Notes: generated from the letters alone by a model not told the origin. Positions 1 through 8,897 are shown, counted from the first letter of the stretch. The stretch is 64,000 nt of DNA from Nonomuraea sp. NEAU-A123 (GCF_018603905.1 NZ_JAHFZZ010000039.1:1-64000); one strand, 5' to 3'. Program-made: numbers and translations.

Positions 1-586
1 TGCCCGTGCTGCCCGTGCTGCCCGTGCTGCCCGTGCTGCCCGTGCTGCCCGTGCTGCCCGTGCCGGCCAGAGCGTCAGGGGCATCCAAGTTCCAGTACGG
101 GAGTAGGCGGATGTGGGCTCGGCCTAGGAGGACCAGAGGGTTGAGGTAGTGGGTGCCGCGCAGGAGGCCCCAGTGGAGGCAGGATTCGCGGCAGTGGCCT
201 GTTGGGGGTTCGATGAATCCGAGGCGGGTGCCGGGCGTTACGCGTTGGTCTTGGCGTACTGATGCGTTGACGGGCAGATACGTCGTGCGTAGGCCGTTCG
301 CGTGTTCGACGGTGACCACACCGCGACCGGCGAGGGGGCCGGCGAAGCGGACGATGCCTGGGCCTGCGGCTACGACAGGTGTGGTGGGGGCGGCGGCGAG
401 GTCGATGCCTCGGTGGCCTGACAGCCATGGCTCGGGTGGGGGTGTGAAGTGGCGGAGATTTCTGGGGTGTCCGTCCAGCGGCCATCGCCAGGTGGGACGG
501 TCCGCGGTAGCGGGGCTTGCGGGTGTCAAGGGGATGGCGAAGGCGAGGAGGGTGGCCAGAAGGGCCAGCGGGCCTGAGGGCGCCAC
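1..586 (-). CDS. M23-family (LytM-like) metallopeptidase, 3' end cut by window edge
   Basis: Reads leftward off the window edge, so the C-terminus is missing. The chosen start is a GTG at 586, followed by a hydrophobic signal-peptide-like stretch (about residues 6-20) ending near an alanine/proline-rich cleavage region. The peptidase fold follows, with WRWPLDG at about 33-39, a zinc-ligand motif HRGID (H58, D62), and a C-terminal CLHWG motif (H138). In typical LytM enzymes the last motif is HxH. Here the first His is Cys, so zinc binding or activity may differ. After the domain comes a Thr-Gly-Ser repeat tail encoded by the 9-bp repeat at the window edge. M23 genes commonly sit beside rpsB in actinomycetes (family knowledge). 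No strong ribosome-binding site is visible, so the start is tentative. Confidence 0.75.
   Translation of the reverse strand, partial: MAPSGPLALLATLLAFAIPLTPASPATADRPTWRWPLDGHPRNLRHFTPPPEPWLSGHRGIDLAAAPTTPVVAAGPGIVRFAGPLAGRGVVTVEHANGLRTTYLPVNASVRQDQRVTPGTRLGFIEPPTGHCRESCLHWGLLRGTHYLNPLVLLGRAHIRLLPYWNLDAPDALAGTGSTGSTGSTGSTGSTGSTG
3..65. repeat. 9-bp tandem repeat CCCGTGCTG
   Basis: Six perfect copies of CCCGTGCTG span 3-56, followed by a degenerate copy. The array also runs off the left edge. On the reverse strand it encodes a (Thr-Gly-Ser)n tail at the C-terminus of the M23 peptidase. The 9-bp unit keeps the reading frame, so copy-number changes would only alter tail length. Confidence 0.9.
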
Positions 587-1036
587 TCGCCGATGGGAGT
601 TCGTTGGCGGGGGATGGGTCGGCGTGCTGGCGTCGGGGGGACAAGGGCGGATTGTGGAGTTTTGGTGGGGGGAGGGGAGCGGGGAGTTGGGACTGGGATG
701 GGTGAAGGGGGATGGTGGCTGGGGCTCTGGGTGAGCACCCGGGGATGGCGGGTGGGGGTTTGAGTGAGTGCATGGGGGTGGCGGGTGAGGGTTTCGGTGA
801 GCACACGGGGATGGCGGGTGGGGGTTTGGGTGAGTGCATGGAGATCGCGGATCGGGCTTTAGGTGGGTGAGTGGGGATGGGGAATCGGAGGTGGGGTGAG
901 TGGGCATGCGGTGAGTTTGTGGGAGGGCGGGGGGTCGTCGGAGGGGTGAACGTAATTCTGTGGAGGAAGGGGGTGCGGGACGGTAAGGCTGTGGATAACC
1001 GCTGGCATTGGGGCCGGGCGGGGTTGGGGAGGCGGC
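587..1036. other. 450-bp intergenic region, no gene supported
   Basis: Lies between the start of the leftward M23 gene and the rightward GNAT gene. It is strongly G-biased on the plus strand. Several long open frames overlap it, but none has convincing codon usage, a ribosome-binding site or a recognisable domain. It contains a 33-bp tandem repeat at 731-862. It presumably holds the promoters of both flanking genes, but no clear hexamers were seen. Confidence 0.6.
731..862. repeat. Four tandem copies of a 33-bp repeat
   Basis: Units at 731-763, 764-796, 797-829 and 830-862 are each exactly 33 bp. They begin GTGAG and contain a GGGG(A/G)TGGCGGGTG-like core. The fourth unit is the most diverged. 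The period is a multiple of three, so overlapping frames show 11-residue repeats, but no coding evidence supports them. Confidence 0.8.
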
Positions 1037-1513
1037 ATGATTGAGCTACGTGGATCTCGGGTGGTCCTGCGGGACGTTGTACGGGACGACGAGGCGCGGT
1101 TGCGGGAGATCGTTGGGACGCCTGAGGTGGCTCGGTGGTGGGGGCCTGTCGATGAGTTCGACGACATGCTGGCCATCACGGTCGGCGGTGAAGTGATCGG
1201 GGCGATTCAGTACGAGGAGGTGGAGGATCCGATGTATCGCAGTTCGGGGATCGACATTTTCCTCGGACCTCAGTGGCATGGATGCGGATTCGGTCAGGAA
1301 GCTGTTCGCACGTTGGCGCGATGGTTGATTGAGGGGCGGGGGCATCACCGGCTGACGATTGATCCTGCTGCGCACAACACGGTCGCCATCAACGCCTACG
1401 AGCGCGTGGGATTCAAGCGGGTGGGGATCATGAGGGCTTATGAGCGGGATCCGGCGACTGGGGAGTTTCACGACGGGCTGCTGATGGATCTGTTGGCGGG
1501 CGAGTTGATCTAG
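1037..1513 (+). CDS. GNAT-family N-acetyltransferase
   Basis: A 158-residue protein with the RimL/AAC(6')-like pattern. The N-terminus reads LRGSRVVLRDVVRDD, with acidic residues before the acceptor pocket, and RWWG follows near residue 33. The acetyl-CoA loop region is GCGFGQEAVRTLARWL (about 93-108). The C-terminal pattern is N-x-x-A-I-x-A-Y-E-R-V-G-F, typical of the family. It transfers an acetyl group from acetyl-CoA to an amine, and the acceptor cannot be told from sequence. AAC(6')-type aminoglycoside acetyltransferases share this layout, but resistance is not claimed. The ATG is preceded by GGGGAGG with good spacing. The gene is convergent with the MFS gene, whose stop lies 18 bp away. 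Confidence 0.8.
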   Translation: MIELRGSRVVLRDVVRDDEARLREIVGTPEVARWWGPVDEFDDMLAITVGGEVIGAIQYEEVEDPMYRSSGIDIFLGPQWHGCGFGQEAVRTLARWLIEGRGHHRLTIDPAAHNTVAINAYERVGFKRVGIMRAYERDPATGEFHDGLLMDLLAGELI

Positions 1514-1531
1514 CCGAGCGAGTGGTTGTGT

Positions 1532-3493
1532 CTATACAAGCGAGCGGTTGCGTCTAGCTGAGCGGGCGGTCGTGCCTAGCCATGCGAAACGGGTGTAGGT
1601 CGTCGGGAAGCCGGGGGAGAGCTGGGGCGGCGTCGGACCTGTGGGATCCGACAAGCGGCGCTGACGGTGGGGGCGCAGGGGAGAGGTCCAGATCCAGATC
1701 GTGCTGAGCGCGATGCCGGCCGCGGAGATGATGATGACGGGACGCAGGCCCGCGAACTCGGCCAGCGCGCCGCCTGCGAGGCTGCCCAGGGCCATGACCC
1801 CCTGTACGGCGAAGGTCAGGGTGGCGTTGACGCGGCCGCGGAGTTCGGGGGCGGTTTCGCGTAGGACGATCGCGCCCATGCAGGTGGCGAACGCGACCAC
1901 CACGCCGCCCGTGATCGTGCCGGTGAGCGTGAGCAGGGTCAGTTTCCACCAGAGGGGGCCGTTGAGCAGGCCCACGGCCAGGATTTCGATCGGGAAGAAG
2001 AGTACGGAGACGAGCAGTACGCGGTTCTCGCCGTAGCGTTTGGCGGCGCGGGTGGTGATCCAGGCGCCCAGGAGGCCGCCGACGCCGCCGAGGGCGATGA
2101 GGGCGCCGATGAGGCCCCGGGGGATGCCGAGGGTGTTCACCATGTAGAGCATGTACACGGCCGTATAGGCCATGGCGAAGAAGTTGATGGTGACGCCTGC
2201 GCCGAGGAGGGCGCGTAGGACGGGGTGGGTGATGCTGGCGTGGAGCCCTTCAATCACGTCACGCCACATGCCTCGCGAGGGGGCGGGCTCGTTCTGCTCC
2301 GGGGTGCGGATCGAGCGCAGCAGCAGTGCGGAGGCCAGGAACGACAGTGCCTCCGCGAGCACCGCCAGTGGGGCCGTCAGGAGTTGTACGAGGAGTCCGG
2401 CCAGGCCGGGGCCGCCGACTGAGGCGACCGAATAGGAGGCGTGGAAGCCTGCCATCGCCTCTGTTCGCTGTTCGGGGGAGACGACCGCGGCTACGTGGGG
2501 GAAGTTCGCGGCCTTGAAGAGTACGCCTGCTGAGCCGATGACCAGGGCGACGACGATCAGCCATAGGGCGTTGAGTACGCCGAGGAGCCAGGCGAGGGGG
2601 ACCGTCAACGCGGCGGCGCAGGAGACGAGTTCGCAGGCGATCATGAGCGGGCGGTGGCGGGAGAGGCGGTCGGCGATCGCGCCTGACTGGAGGCCGAGGA
2701 GCAGGGCGGGCAGTGAGGCGGCGGCTGTGAGCAGGCCCATTTCCATGGGGGAGGCGGCGAGGAGGGTGACGGCGGTTAGTGGGACGGCCAGCTTGGACAC
2801 CTCGGAGCCGGTGATGGAGATGGTGCGGGCCGTCCAGAGCAGTCGATAGTCGCGCTGACTGCGGAGTGGGGCGAGGTTTGGCGCCGACGGAGGATCCTCG
2901 GAGAAGGCCATGTCGCGGGGTGGGGGAGGGACCGCCGTGCTCTGGGGTGGAGAGGGGGCTGCCGTGCTCTGGGGTGGGGTGGGGAGTGCCGCCGTGCCAA
3001 GGGATGGAGAAGGGGCCTTCGTGTCGCAGGGCGGAGCGGGGACAGTCGTGTCATGCGGTGGGGCAGGGAGCGTGGTGTCCCGAGGTGGCGACAGGGCCGT
3101 CGTGTCATGCGGTGGTGAAGAGTCGGTCGTGCCATGGGGTGAGGTGATGGTGGCCATGTCGGGTGATGAGGCCACGTCACGGGACGAGGAAGGAGCAGGC
3201 ATGTCGCGGTGCGGGGCGGGTCCCGCGGCTCTCTGACCAGATGCGGCGTGGCCAGAGTGGTCATGCGGGTGGACAGGAGAGTGCGGGTGGCCCGGGGAGC
3301 TGTTGAGCGGACGCGCGGTGCCGTCCGGAGTGGCGGTGGGCGGGACGGCGGCGGACGGAGCGGGGGTGGAGGGAGCCGCGGTGGACGGGACAGCGCCGTC
3401 CGGAGTGGCGGTGGGCAGGACGGGGGTGGACGGGACGGCGCCGTACGGAGTGGTGCTGTTCGGAGTGGGGGTGGGCGGGATGGGGGTGGGCAT
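1532..3493 (-). CDS. MFS transporter with long Pro/Ser/Thr-rich repeat N-terminus
   Basis: A 653-residue protein. Residues from about 215 onward form a twelve-helix MFS permease of the MFS_3/enterobactin-exporter type, starting with the RDYRLLWTARTIS motif and carrying the loop GAIADRLSRHRP. The first roughly 205 residues are low complexity: Pro, Ser, Thr and Ala with repeats such as PPHDTT, PPRDTT and PPQSTA. A good ribosome-binding site (GGAG, 7 nt before the ATG at 3493) supports translation of this extension rather than a downstream start. The gene is divergent from an ArsR-type gene across a symmetric operator, which suggests repressor-controlled export of an unknown compound. The substrate cannot be inferred. 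Confidence 0.8.
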   Translation of the reverse strand: MPTPIPPTPTPNSTTPYGAVPSTPVLPTATPDGAVPSTAAPSTPAPSAAVPPTATPDGTARPLNSSPGHPHSPVHPHDHSGHAASGQRAAGPAPHRDMPAPSSSRDVASSPDMATITSPHGTTDSSPPHDTTALSPPRDTTLPAPPHDTTVPAPPCDTKAPSPSLGTAALPTPPQSTAAPSPPQSTAVPPPPRDMAFSEDPPSAPNLAPLRSQRDYRLLWTARTISITGSEVSKLAVPLTAVTLLAASPMEMGLLTAAASLPALLLGLQSGAIADRLSRHRPLMIACELVSCAAALTVPLAWLLGVLNALWLIVVALVIGSAGVLFKAANFPHVAAVVSPEQRTEAMAGFHASYSVASVGGPGLAGLLVQLLTAPLAVLAEALSFLASALLLRSIRTPEQNEPAPSRGMWRDVIEGLHASITHPVLRALLGAGVTINFFAMAYTAVYMLYMVNTLGIPRGLIGALIALGGVGGLLGAWITTRAAKRYGENRVLLVSVLFFPIEILAVGLLNGPLWWKLTLLTLTGTITGGVVVAFATCMGAIVLRETAPELRGRVNATLTFAVQGVMALGSLAGGALAEFAGLRPVIIISAAGIALSTIWIWTSPLRPHRQRRLSDPTGPTPPQLSPGFPTTYTRFAWLGTTARSARRNRSLV

Positions 3494-3510
3494 GGGAGGG
3501 CTCCTATTTG

Positions 3511-3570
3511 TGAAGGGAATGCTTCATAACTATGAAAGTAACCCTTCAGAGTTATGAAGGCAATGCTTCA
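3511..3570. promoter_or_regulatory. Symmetric double operator between MFS and ArsR-type genes
   Basis: Two nearly identical 16-bp palindromes, TGAAGGGAATGCTTCA (3511-3526) and TGAAGGCAATGCTTCA (3555-3570), differ at one base and are 44 bp apart centre to centre. Flanking ATAACT (3526-3531) and AGTTAT (3550-3555) continue the dyad, so the 60-bp element is largely symmetric about 3540.5. Paired sites about four helical turns apart between divergent genes fit binding by the ArsR-type repressor. The binding protein is inference. Confidence 0.75.
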
Positions 3571-3595
3571 CGTCTCTTCCGGGTACCTTTGGGCC

Positions 3596-4210
3596 ATGAC
3601 GCGGGAGAGGGAGAGCCTCAGCGACCCCAAGGCGATGCGGGCTCTGGCGCACCCGGCCCGGCTGGCGATCCTGAATCGCCTGGGCGTCGAGGGCAGTGCC
3701 ACCGCCACCGAGGTCGCCGAGGTCGCCGGCATCACCCCGAGTGCCGCCAGCTATCACCTGCGCATGCTGGCCAAGTACGGATTCGTGGAGGATGCGCCGC
3801 CGCGCGGTGATGGGCGGGAGCGGGTCTGGAAGCCGGTGGGTACGCCCCTGTCGGTCGGCGTGCAGCCCGGCGATCAGCCGGAGGTGCGGGAGGCCAAGAA
3901 CCTGCTGATCCAGGCGTTCCGCAGGGAAGCGGACGAAGAGGCCCGGCGGGCGCTGGAGAACATCGACCAGGAGCCCGAGGAGTGGCGCGCGGTGACCACG
4001 TTCAGCCGCCTGATGCTGAGGCTCGACGCCGACGAGATGGCGCGGCTCAATGTGGAGGTCGAGAAGCTGTTCGAGCCGTACCTGGCGCGCAGCCGCGATG
4101 AGGGGGCGGCGCCTCCCGGTGCGAGGATCGCCGAGGCCCAGGTCAACCTTTTCCCGCATGTGAGGAGGGCGGCACCGGGGCTGCCCACGGAGGACCACGA
4201 CGCGGGCTGA
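3596..4210 (+). CDS. ArsR-family winged-helix transcriptional regulator
   Basis: About 204 residues from the ATG at 3596. Upstream in-frame ATGs at 3554 and 3563 overlap the operator at 3555-3570 and are less likely. Residues 8-90 form a winged helix-turn-helix: DPKAMRALAHPARLAILNRL, then a recognition region with ITPSAASYHLRMLAKYGFVEDA. The C-terminal half (about residues 95-190) is helical and charged, unlike short metal-sensing ArsR proteins, and no cysteine metal site is seen. It probably represses itself and the divergent MFS exporter. No Shine-Dalgarno is obvious, so a short-leader or leaderless mRNA is possible. Confidence 0.8.
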   Translation: MTRERESLSDPKAMRALAHPARLAILNRLGVEGSATATEVAEVAGITPSAASYHLRMLAKYGFVEDAPPRGDGRERVWKPVGTPLSVGVQPGDQPEVREAKNLLIQAFRREADEEARRALENIDQEPEEWRAVTTFSRLMLRLDADEMARLNVEVEKLFEPYLARSRDEGAAPPGARIAEAQVNLFPHVRRAAPGLPTEDHDAG

Positions 4211-4256
4211 CCCGCAACGGTCAGGCCGGGGCGGCGTGGGAGGTAGACTTTTGGGT

Positions 4257-4409
4257 GGCCTGCTATCACAGGCCGACTTCGCATGCCTCATCGCGGACCG
4301 CGCCCTCGGTCCGAGCCACGGCTCGGCTGGAGCGGTTTCGGGGCATCAGGGCGGCAGCCACTGGGCTGCCGCGTCACAACCGAGAACTGCGCCCACCCGC
4401 ATGGGCGCA
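4257..4409 (+). promoter_or_regulatory. Structured 5' leader of rpsB
   Basis: Five perfect stem-loops precede rpsB. They are 4257-4262/4269-4274, 4294-4300/4307-4313, 4311-4316/4321-4326, 4351-4359/4364-4372 (9 bp, ACTG loop) and 4388-4395/4402-4409 (8 bp, ending just before the ribosome-binding site). Stems two and three share 4311-4313 and cannot both form fully. Ribosomal-protein genes are often autoregulated through such leaders, and E. coli rpsB has one. Equivalent function here is inference. Confidence 0.5.
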
Positions 4410-4429
4410 CAGACCTGGAGGACCAGCAC

Positions 4430-5407
<978 letters not shown>

Positions 5408-5414
5408 TCGCTCA

Positions 5415-5436
5415 CGCCTCGGGTAATGCCGAGGCG
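5415..5436 (+). terminator. Hairpin directly after rpsB
   Basis: Perfect 8-bp stem CGCCTCGG/CCGAGGCG with a 6-nt loop, 8 bases after the rpsB stop codon. There is no T-run. It may attenuate transcription into tsf or protect the rpsB 3' end. Confidence 0.5.
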
Positions 5437-5509
5437 ACGAGCAGCCGCGCGGCCCAGCGAGGAGACTCGCAGGGGCCGAGCGCGGCCAAGCCGAACCGCA
5501 GAGGCTGAA

Positions 5510-5541
5510 CCCGGCGGCGGGGTGAACACCCCGCCGCCGGG
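5510..5541 (+). terminator. Strong GC hairpin in the rpsB-tsf spacer
   Basis: Near-perfect inverted repeat of about 14 paired bases (arms beginning CCCGGCGGCGGGG and its complement) with a tiny loop. It lacks a T-run, as is common for actinobacterial terminators. It lies in the 292-bp rpsB-tsf spacer, which also holds a smaller GTACGGC/GCCGTAC stem near 5610-5632. It is a likely partial terminator or attenuator that lowers tsf relative to rpsB. Confidence 0.6.
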
Positions 5542-5699
5542 CAGGGCCGGAAGAGCCGGGCAAGGCCGCGAACGGCAGGGCTGCTGCCCGGTAAGAACCC
5601 GAGCTCCTGTACGGCAGCCGCCGGCCGTACGAACCATAGGGTGGGCGCCGGATCGCCGACACCACCCGATCCACGACGAAATCCCACAAGGAAAAAGCA

Positions 5700-6533
5700 A
5701 TGGCTTCCGTGAACATGGCCGACGTCAAGCGGCTTCGCGAGATCACCGCTGCCGGCATGATGTCCTGCAAGAAGGCGCTCGAAGAGGCTGACGGCGACAT
5801 CGACCGCGCCATCGAGCTGCTGCGCCTCAAGGGCGCCAAGGACGTGGGCAAGCGCGAGGCGCGCACCGCCTCCAACGGCCTGGTCGCGCTCAAGCAGGAC
5901 GGCGACTCCGCCGCGGCGCTGCTGGAGCTCAACTGCGAGACCGACTTCGTGGCCAAGGCCGAGCGCTTCCAGGAGCTGGCCGGTCAGGTCGTCGCGCACA
6001 TCCTGGCCAGCAAGCCGGCCGATGTGGCGGCGCTGCTCGAGTCCTCGTTCGACGGCAAGACCGTCAAGGAGCACCTCGACGAGGCCAACGTCGCGCTGGG
6101 CGAGAAGATCGAGATCCGCCGCTTCGCGGTGCTGGAGGGCGGTTACGTCGGCGCCTACATGCACCGCACCGACCCGGCGCTGCCGCCGGCCGTCGGCGTG
6201 CTGGTCCAGCTGGACAAGCCGAACGCCGAGGTCGCCAAGGACATCGCGCAGCACGCCGCCGCGATGGCCCCGCAGTACCTCAACGCCGCGGCCGTGCCCG
6301 CTGACGTCGTCGACAAGGAGCGCAAGCTCTTCGAGGAGATGACGCGCGAGGAGGGCAAGCCCGAGGCCGCCATCGGCAAGATCGTCGAGGGCCGCGTCAA
6401 CGGCTGGTACAAGGACTTCACCCTGCTCCAGCAGGCGTTCGTCAAGGACAACAAGAAGACCGTCGGCAAGTACGCCGAGGAGAACGGCACCGAGGTGCTG
6501 GCGTTCGTTCGCTTCAAGGTCGGCCAGGCTTAG
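5700..6533 (+). CDS. tsf: Elongation factor Ts
   Basis: A 277-residue protein. The N-terminal UBA-like domain starts VKRLREITAAGMMSCKKALEEADGD. The EF-Tu-interacting TDFV motif is seen as NCETDFVAK at about residues 79-87, followed by the dimerisation/core domains and a C-terminal module ending EVLAFVRFKVGQA. EF-Ts recycles EF-Tu by catalysing GDP release. AAGGA lies just upstream of the ATG. A later ATG (MADVK, residue 6) is a possible alternative. It follows rpsB after a hairpin-rich spacer, as in most bacteria. Confidence 0.97.
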   Translation: MASVNMADVKRLREITAAGMMSCKKALEEADGDIDRAIELLRLKGAKDVGKREARTASNGLVALKQDGDSAAALLELNCETDFVAKAERFQELAGQVVAHILASKPADVAALLESSFDGKTVKEHLDEANVALGEKIEIRRFAVLEGGYVGAYMHRTDPALPPAVGVLVQLDKPNAEVAKDIAQHAAAMAPQYLNAAAVPADVVDKERKLFEEMTREEGKPEAAIGKIVEGRVNGWYKDFTLLQQAFVKDNKKTVGKYAEENGTEVLAFVRFKVGQA

Positions 6534-6584
6534 GCTTGAACGAAATTCCAGCCCATCGAACCGCCTAAGAGGGAGGCCGCCGCC

Positions 6585-7355
6585 GTGCAGGAGAACCAGG
6601 AGCCAGCTACGTCGGCGGCTTCTTCGTATCAGAGCCCGCTCCGGTGGAAGCGGGTCATGCTGAAGCTGTCAGGTGAGGCGTTCGCCGGTGGCGAGCCACT
6701 GGGGATCGACCCGCTGGTGGTCGATCACCTCGCCGACTCGATCGCCGAGGCCGTACGCGAAGGTGTGCAGGTGGCGGTGGTGGTCGGCGGCGGCAACATG
6801 TTCCGCGGCGCGGCGCTGTCCGAGCAGGGCATCGACCGCGCTCGCGCCGATTACATGGGCATGCTGGGCACGGTCATCAACTGTCTCGCGCTGCAGGACT
6901 TCCTGGAGCGGCGGGGCGTCGAGACCCGCGTGCAGACCGCCATCACCATGCAGCAGGTCGCCGAGCCGTTCCTGCCGCGCCGCGCGATCAGGCACCTGGA
7001 GAAGCAGCGCGTGGTCATCTTCGGCGCCGGGCTCGGCTCGCCGTTCTTCTCCACCGACACCGCGGCGTCCCAGCGCGCCCTGGAGATCGGCGCCGAGGCG
7101 CTGCTCAAGGGTACGCAGGTGGACGGGGTCTACGACTCCGACCCGCGGAAGAATCCCGACGCGGTCAGGTTCGACCACCTCGACTACGGCGAGGTGCTGA
7201 TCCGCGACCTCCAGGTCATGGACGCCACCGCGATCAGTCTGTGCAAGGACAACGACCTCCCGATCGTCGTCTTCGACTTGATGGGCGAGGGCAACATCCT
7301 GCGAGCGGTCCGCGGTGAGAAAATCGGCACGCTGGTGAGTCCCGCAGGCAAATGA
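6585..7355 (+). CDS. pyrH: UMP kinase
   Basis: A 256-residue amino-acid-kinase-fold protein that phosphorylates UMP to UDP. It starts at GTG 6585 with GGGAGG eight bases upstream. Motifs are RVMLKLSGEAF (about 24-34), VVVGGGNMFRG, the UMP-binding region ADYMGMLGTVINCLALQD, GAGLGSPFFSTDTAA and the C-terminal DATAISLCKDNDLPIVVFDL. The 20-residue N-terminal extension before the kinase domain is typical of actinobacteria. It lies 51 bp after tsf and 43 bp before frr, in the conserved order. Confidence 0.97.
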   Translation: MQENQEPATSAASSYQSPLRWKRVMLKLSGEAFAGGEPLGIDPLVVDHLADSIAEAVREGVQVAVVVGGGNMFRGAALSEQGIDRARADYMGMLGTVINCLALQDFLERRGVETRVQTAITMQQVAEPFLPRRAIRHLEKQRVVIFGAGLGSPFFSTDTAASQRALEIGAEALLKGTQVDGVYDSDPRKNPDAVRFDHLDYGEVLIRDLQVMDATAISLCKDNDLPIVVFDLMGEGNILRAVRGEKIGTLVSPAGK

Positions 7356-7398
7356 GGGAGTGCGCCCGACATCGCCAGCTAGAAGACAGGGAGCCGCT

Positions 7399-7956
7399 GT
7401 GATCGACGAAACCCTCCTCGAAGCCGAGGAAAAGATGGACAAGGCCGTTACGGTCGCGAAGGAGGACTTCGCGAGCATCCGGACGGGCCGGGTCACCCCT
7501 TCGATGTTCAACAAGATCAATGCCGAGTACTACGGCACGCCGACCCCGATCCAGCAGTTGGCCTCGTTCCATGTACCCGAGGCCCGCATGATCATCATTC
7601 AGCCCTACGACAAGGGCTCGATGTCTGCGATCGAGAAGGCGATCCGTGACTCCGACCTGGGCGTCAACCCCGGCAATGACGGGGCGGTGATCCGCGTGTC
7701 GTTCCCCGAGCTGTCGGAGGACCGGCGCAAGGAGTACATCAAGGTCGCCAGGAACAAGGGCGAGCACGCCAAGGTGTCCGTGCGCAACATCCGCCGCTCC
7801 GCCAAAGAGATCCTCGACAAGATGATCAAGGACGGAGAGGCGGGCGAGGACGAGGTCCGCCGCGCGGAGAAGGAGCTTGACGACATCACCCAGAAGCATG
7901 TCGCCAAGATCGACGATCTGCTCAAGCACAAGGAAGCCGAGCTGCTCGAGGTCTGA
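7399..7956 (+). CDS. frr: Ribosome recycling factor
   Basis: 185 residues from GTG 7399, the normal RRF length, with AGGGAG upstream. It begins VIDETLLEAEEKMDKAVTVAKEDF and carries the family features RTGRVTPSMFNKI, YYGTPTPIQQLASF and the C-terminal VRRAEKELDDITQKHVAKIDDLLKHKEAELLEV helices. RRF splits post-termination ribosomes together with EF-G. An upstream in-frame ATG at 7360 would add 13 residues not found in the family. Confidence 0.97.
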   Translation: MIDETLLEAEEKMDKAVTVAKEDFASIRTGRVTPSMFNKINAEYYGTPTPIQQLASFHVPEARMIIIQPYDKGSMSAIEKAIRDSDLGVNPGNDGAVIRVSFPELSEDRRKEYIKVARNKGEHAKVSVRNIRRSAKEILDKMIKDGEAGEDEVRRAEKELDDITQKHVAKIDDLLKHKEAELLEV

Positions 7957-8026
7957 GCGGCGCGCCGCACGGCCCTCGCCCGGTGGCGGGGGCCGTGGCA
8001 CAGGGAAGGCCCAGGGAAGAGACTCT

Positions 8027-8866
8027 GTGGAAGAACGTACGGCTGGCTCCAGCCCGAGCGGCGGCAGCCGTACCGGACGGAACCTCCCTGCCGCGATAGC
8101 GGTGGGCGTGGGGTTGGGCGCGCTGGTCATCGGCACGCTCTACACCGTCAAGGAGCTCTTTCTCCTGGTGCTGGTGGGTGCCGTGGGCGTCGGAGTGGTG
8201 GAGCTGACCCAGGCGTTCGGCAGCCGCGGCATCAAGGTGCCGACCGTGCCCGTGCTGGGCGGCATGGTGGCGATGTTTGCCGGCGCCTACTGGGGTGGGC
8301 CCGTCTGGCTGCTCGGCGCGTTCGTGGTGGTCGTCTTCGTGCTGCTGATCTGGCGGATGTTCAGCGCCGGCACCGCCGGATACGTGCGTGACGCGACTGC
8401 CTCGGTGTTCATTCTGGTCTATCCGCCGCTGTTGGCCGGGTTCGCGGCGCTGCTGCTGGCGCCGGGCGACGGCCGGGAGCGGGTGGTCATCTTCATCGCG
8501 GTGACCGTGGCCAGCGACATCGGCGGCTACATCGCGGGCGTGCTGTTCGGTAAGCACCAGATGACCGTCATCAGCCCCAAGAAGACCTGGGAGGGGCTGG
8601 CCGGGTCCGTCATCGCGTGCGTCGTGGTGGGAGCCTGGCTGGTGAACTGGCTCATGGGCGGGCAGTTCTGGCAGGGCGCCCTGATCGGCGCGCTCGCGGC
8701 GCTGCTGGCGACCGTCGGCGACCTGATCGAGTCGATGATCAAGCGCGATCTCGGCATCAAGGACCTGGGCTCGATCCTGCCGGGCCACGGCGGCCTCATG
8801 GACCGGCTCGACTCGCTGGTGACCACGCTGGTGCCGGTCTGGCTGCTGATGACACTGTTCTTCTGA
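8027..8866 (+). CDS. cdsA: Phosphatidate cytidylyltransferase (CDP-diacylglycerol synthase)
   Basis: About 279 residues from GTG 8027. A polar N-terminus of about 20 residues precedes roughly seven or eight transmembrane helices. The diagnostic CdsA signature is complete near the C-terminus: S-M-I-K-R-D-x3-K-D, then LPGHGGLMDRLDS, which contains the metal-binding acidic residues. A central SDIGGYIAGVLFGKHQM and SPKKTWEG also match. The enzyme makes CDP-diacylglycerol for phospholipid synthesis at the membrane. It lies 70 bp after frr. It is convergent with the SUFU-domain gene. Confidence 0.95.
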   Translation: MEERTAGSSPSGGSRTGRNLPAAIAVGVGLGALVIGTLYTVKELFLLVLVGAVGVGVVELTQAFGSRGIKVPTVPVLGGMVAMFAGAYWGGPVWLLGAFVVVVFVLLIWRMFSAGTAGYVRDATASVFILVYPPLLAGFAALLLAPGDGRERVVIFIAVTVASDIGGYIAGVLFGKHQMTVISPKKTWEGLAGSVIACVVVGAWLVNWLMGGQFWQGALIGALAALLATVGDLIESMIKRDLGIKDLGSILPGHGGLMDRLDSLVTTLVPVWLLMTLFF

Positions 8867-8897
8867 CGCACCCTCACACGAACGCGTCCGCCCGACG

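Noticed and set aside
1..65. CRISPR-like or other short-repeat array
   Set aside because: Tandem 9-bp units without spacers. They encode a simple protein repeat.
75..839. Long open frames on both strands over the M23 gene and the repeat region
   Set aside because: They are Pro/Arg/His-rich, without ribosome-binding sites or domains. The true M23 frame is a different one that runs off the window edge.
1037..1513. Aminoglycoside resistance acetyltransferase
   Set aside because: The family fold resembles AAC(6') but acceptor specificity cannot be read from the sequence.
4351..4372. Intrinsic terminator ahead of rpsB
   Set aside because: The 9-bp hairpin has no T-run and the gene begins 58 bases later, so a leader structure is the better reading.
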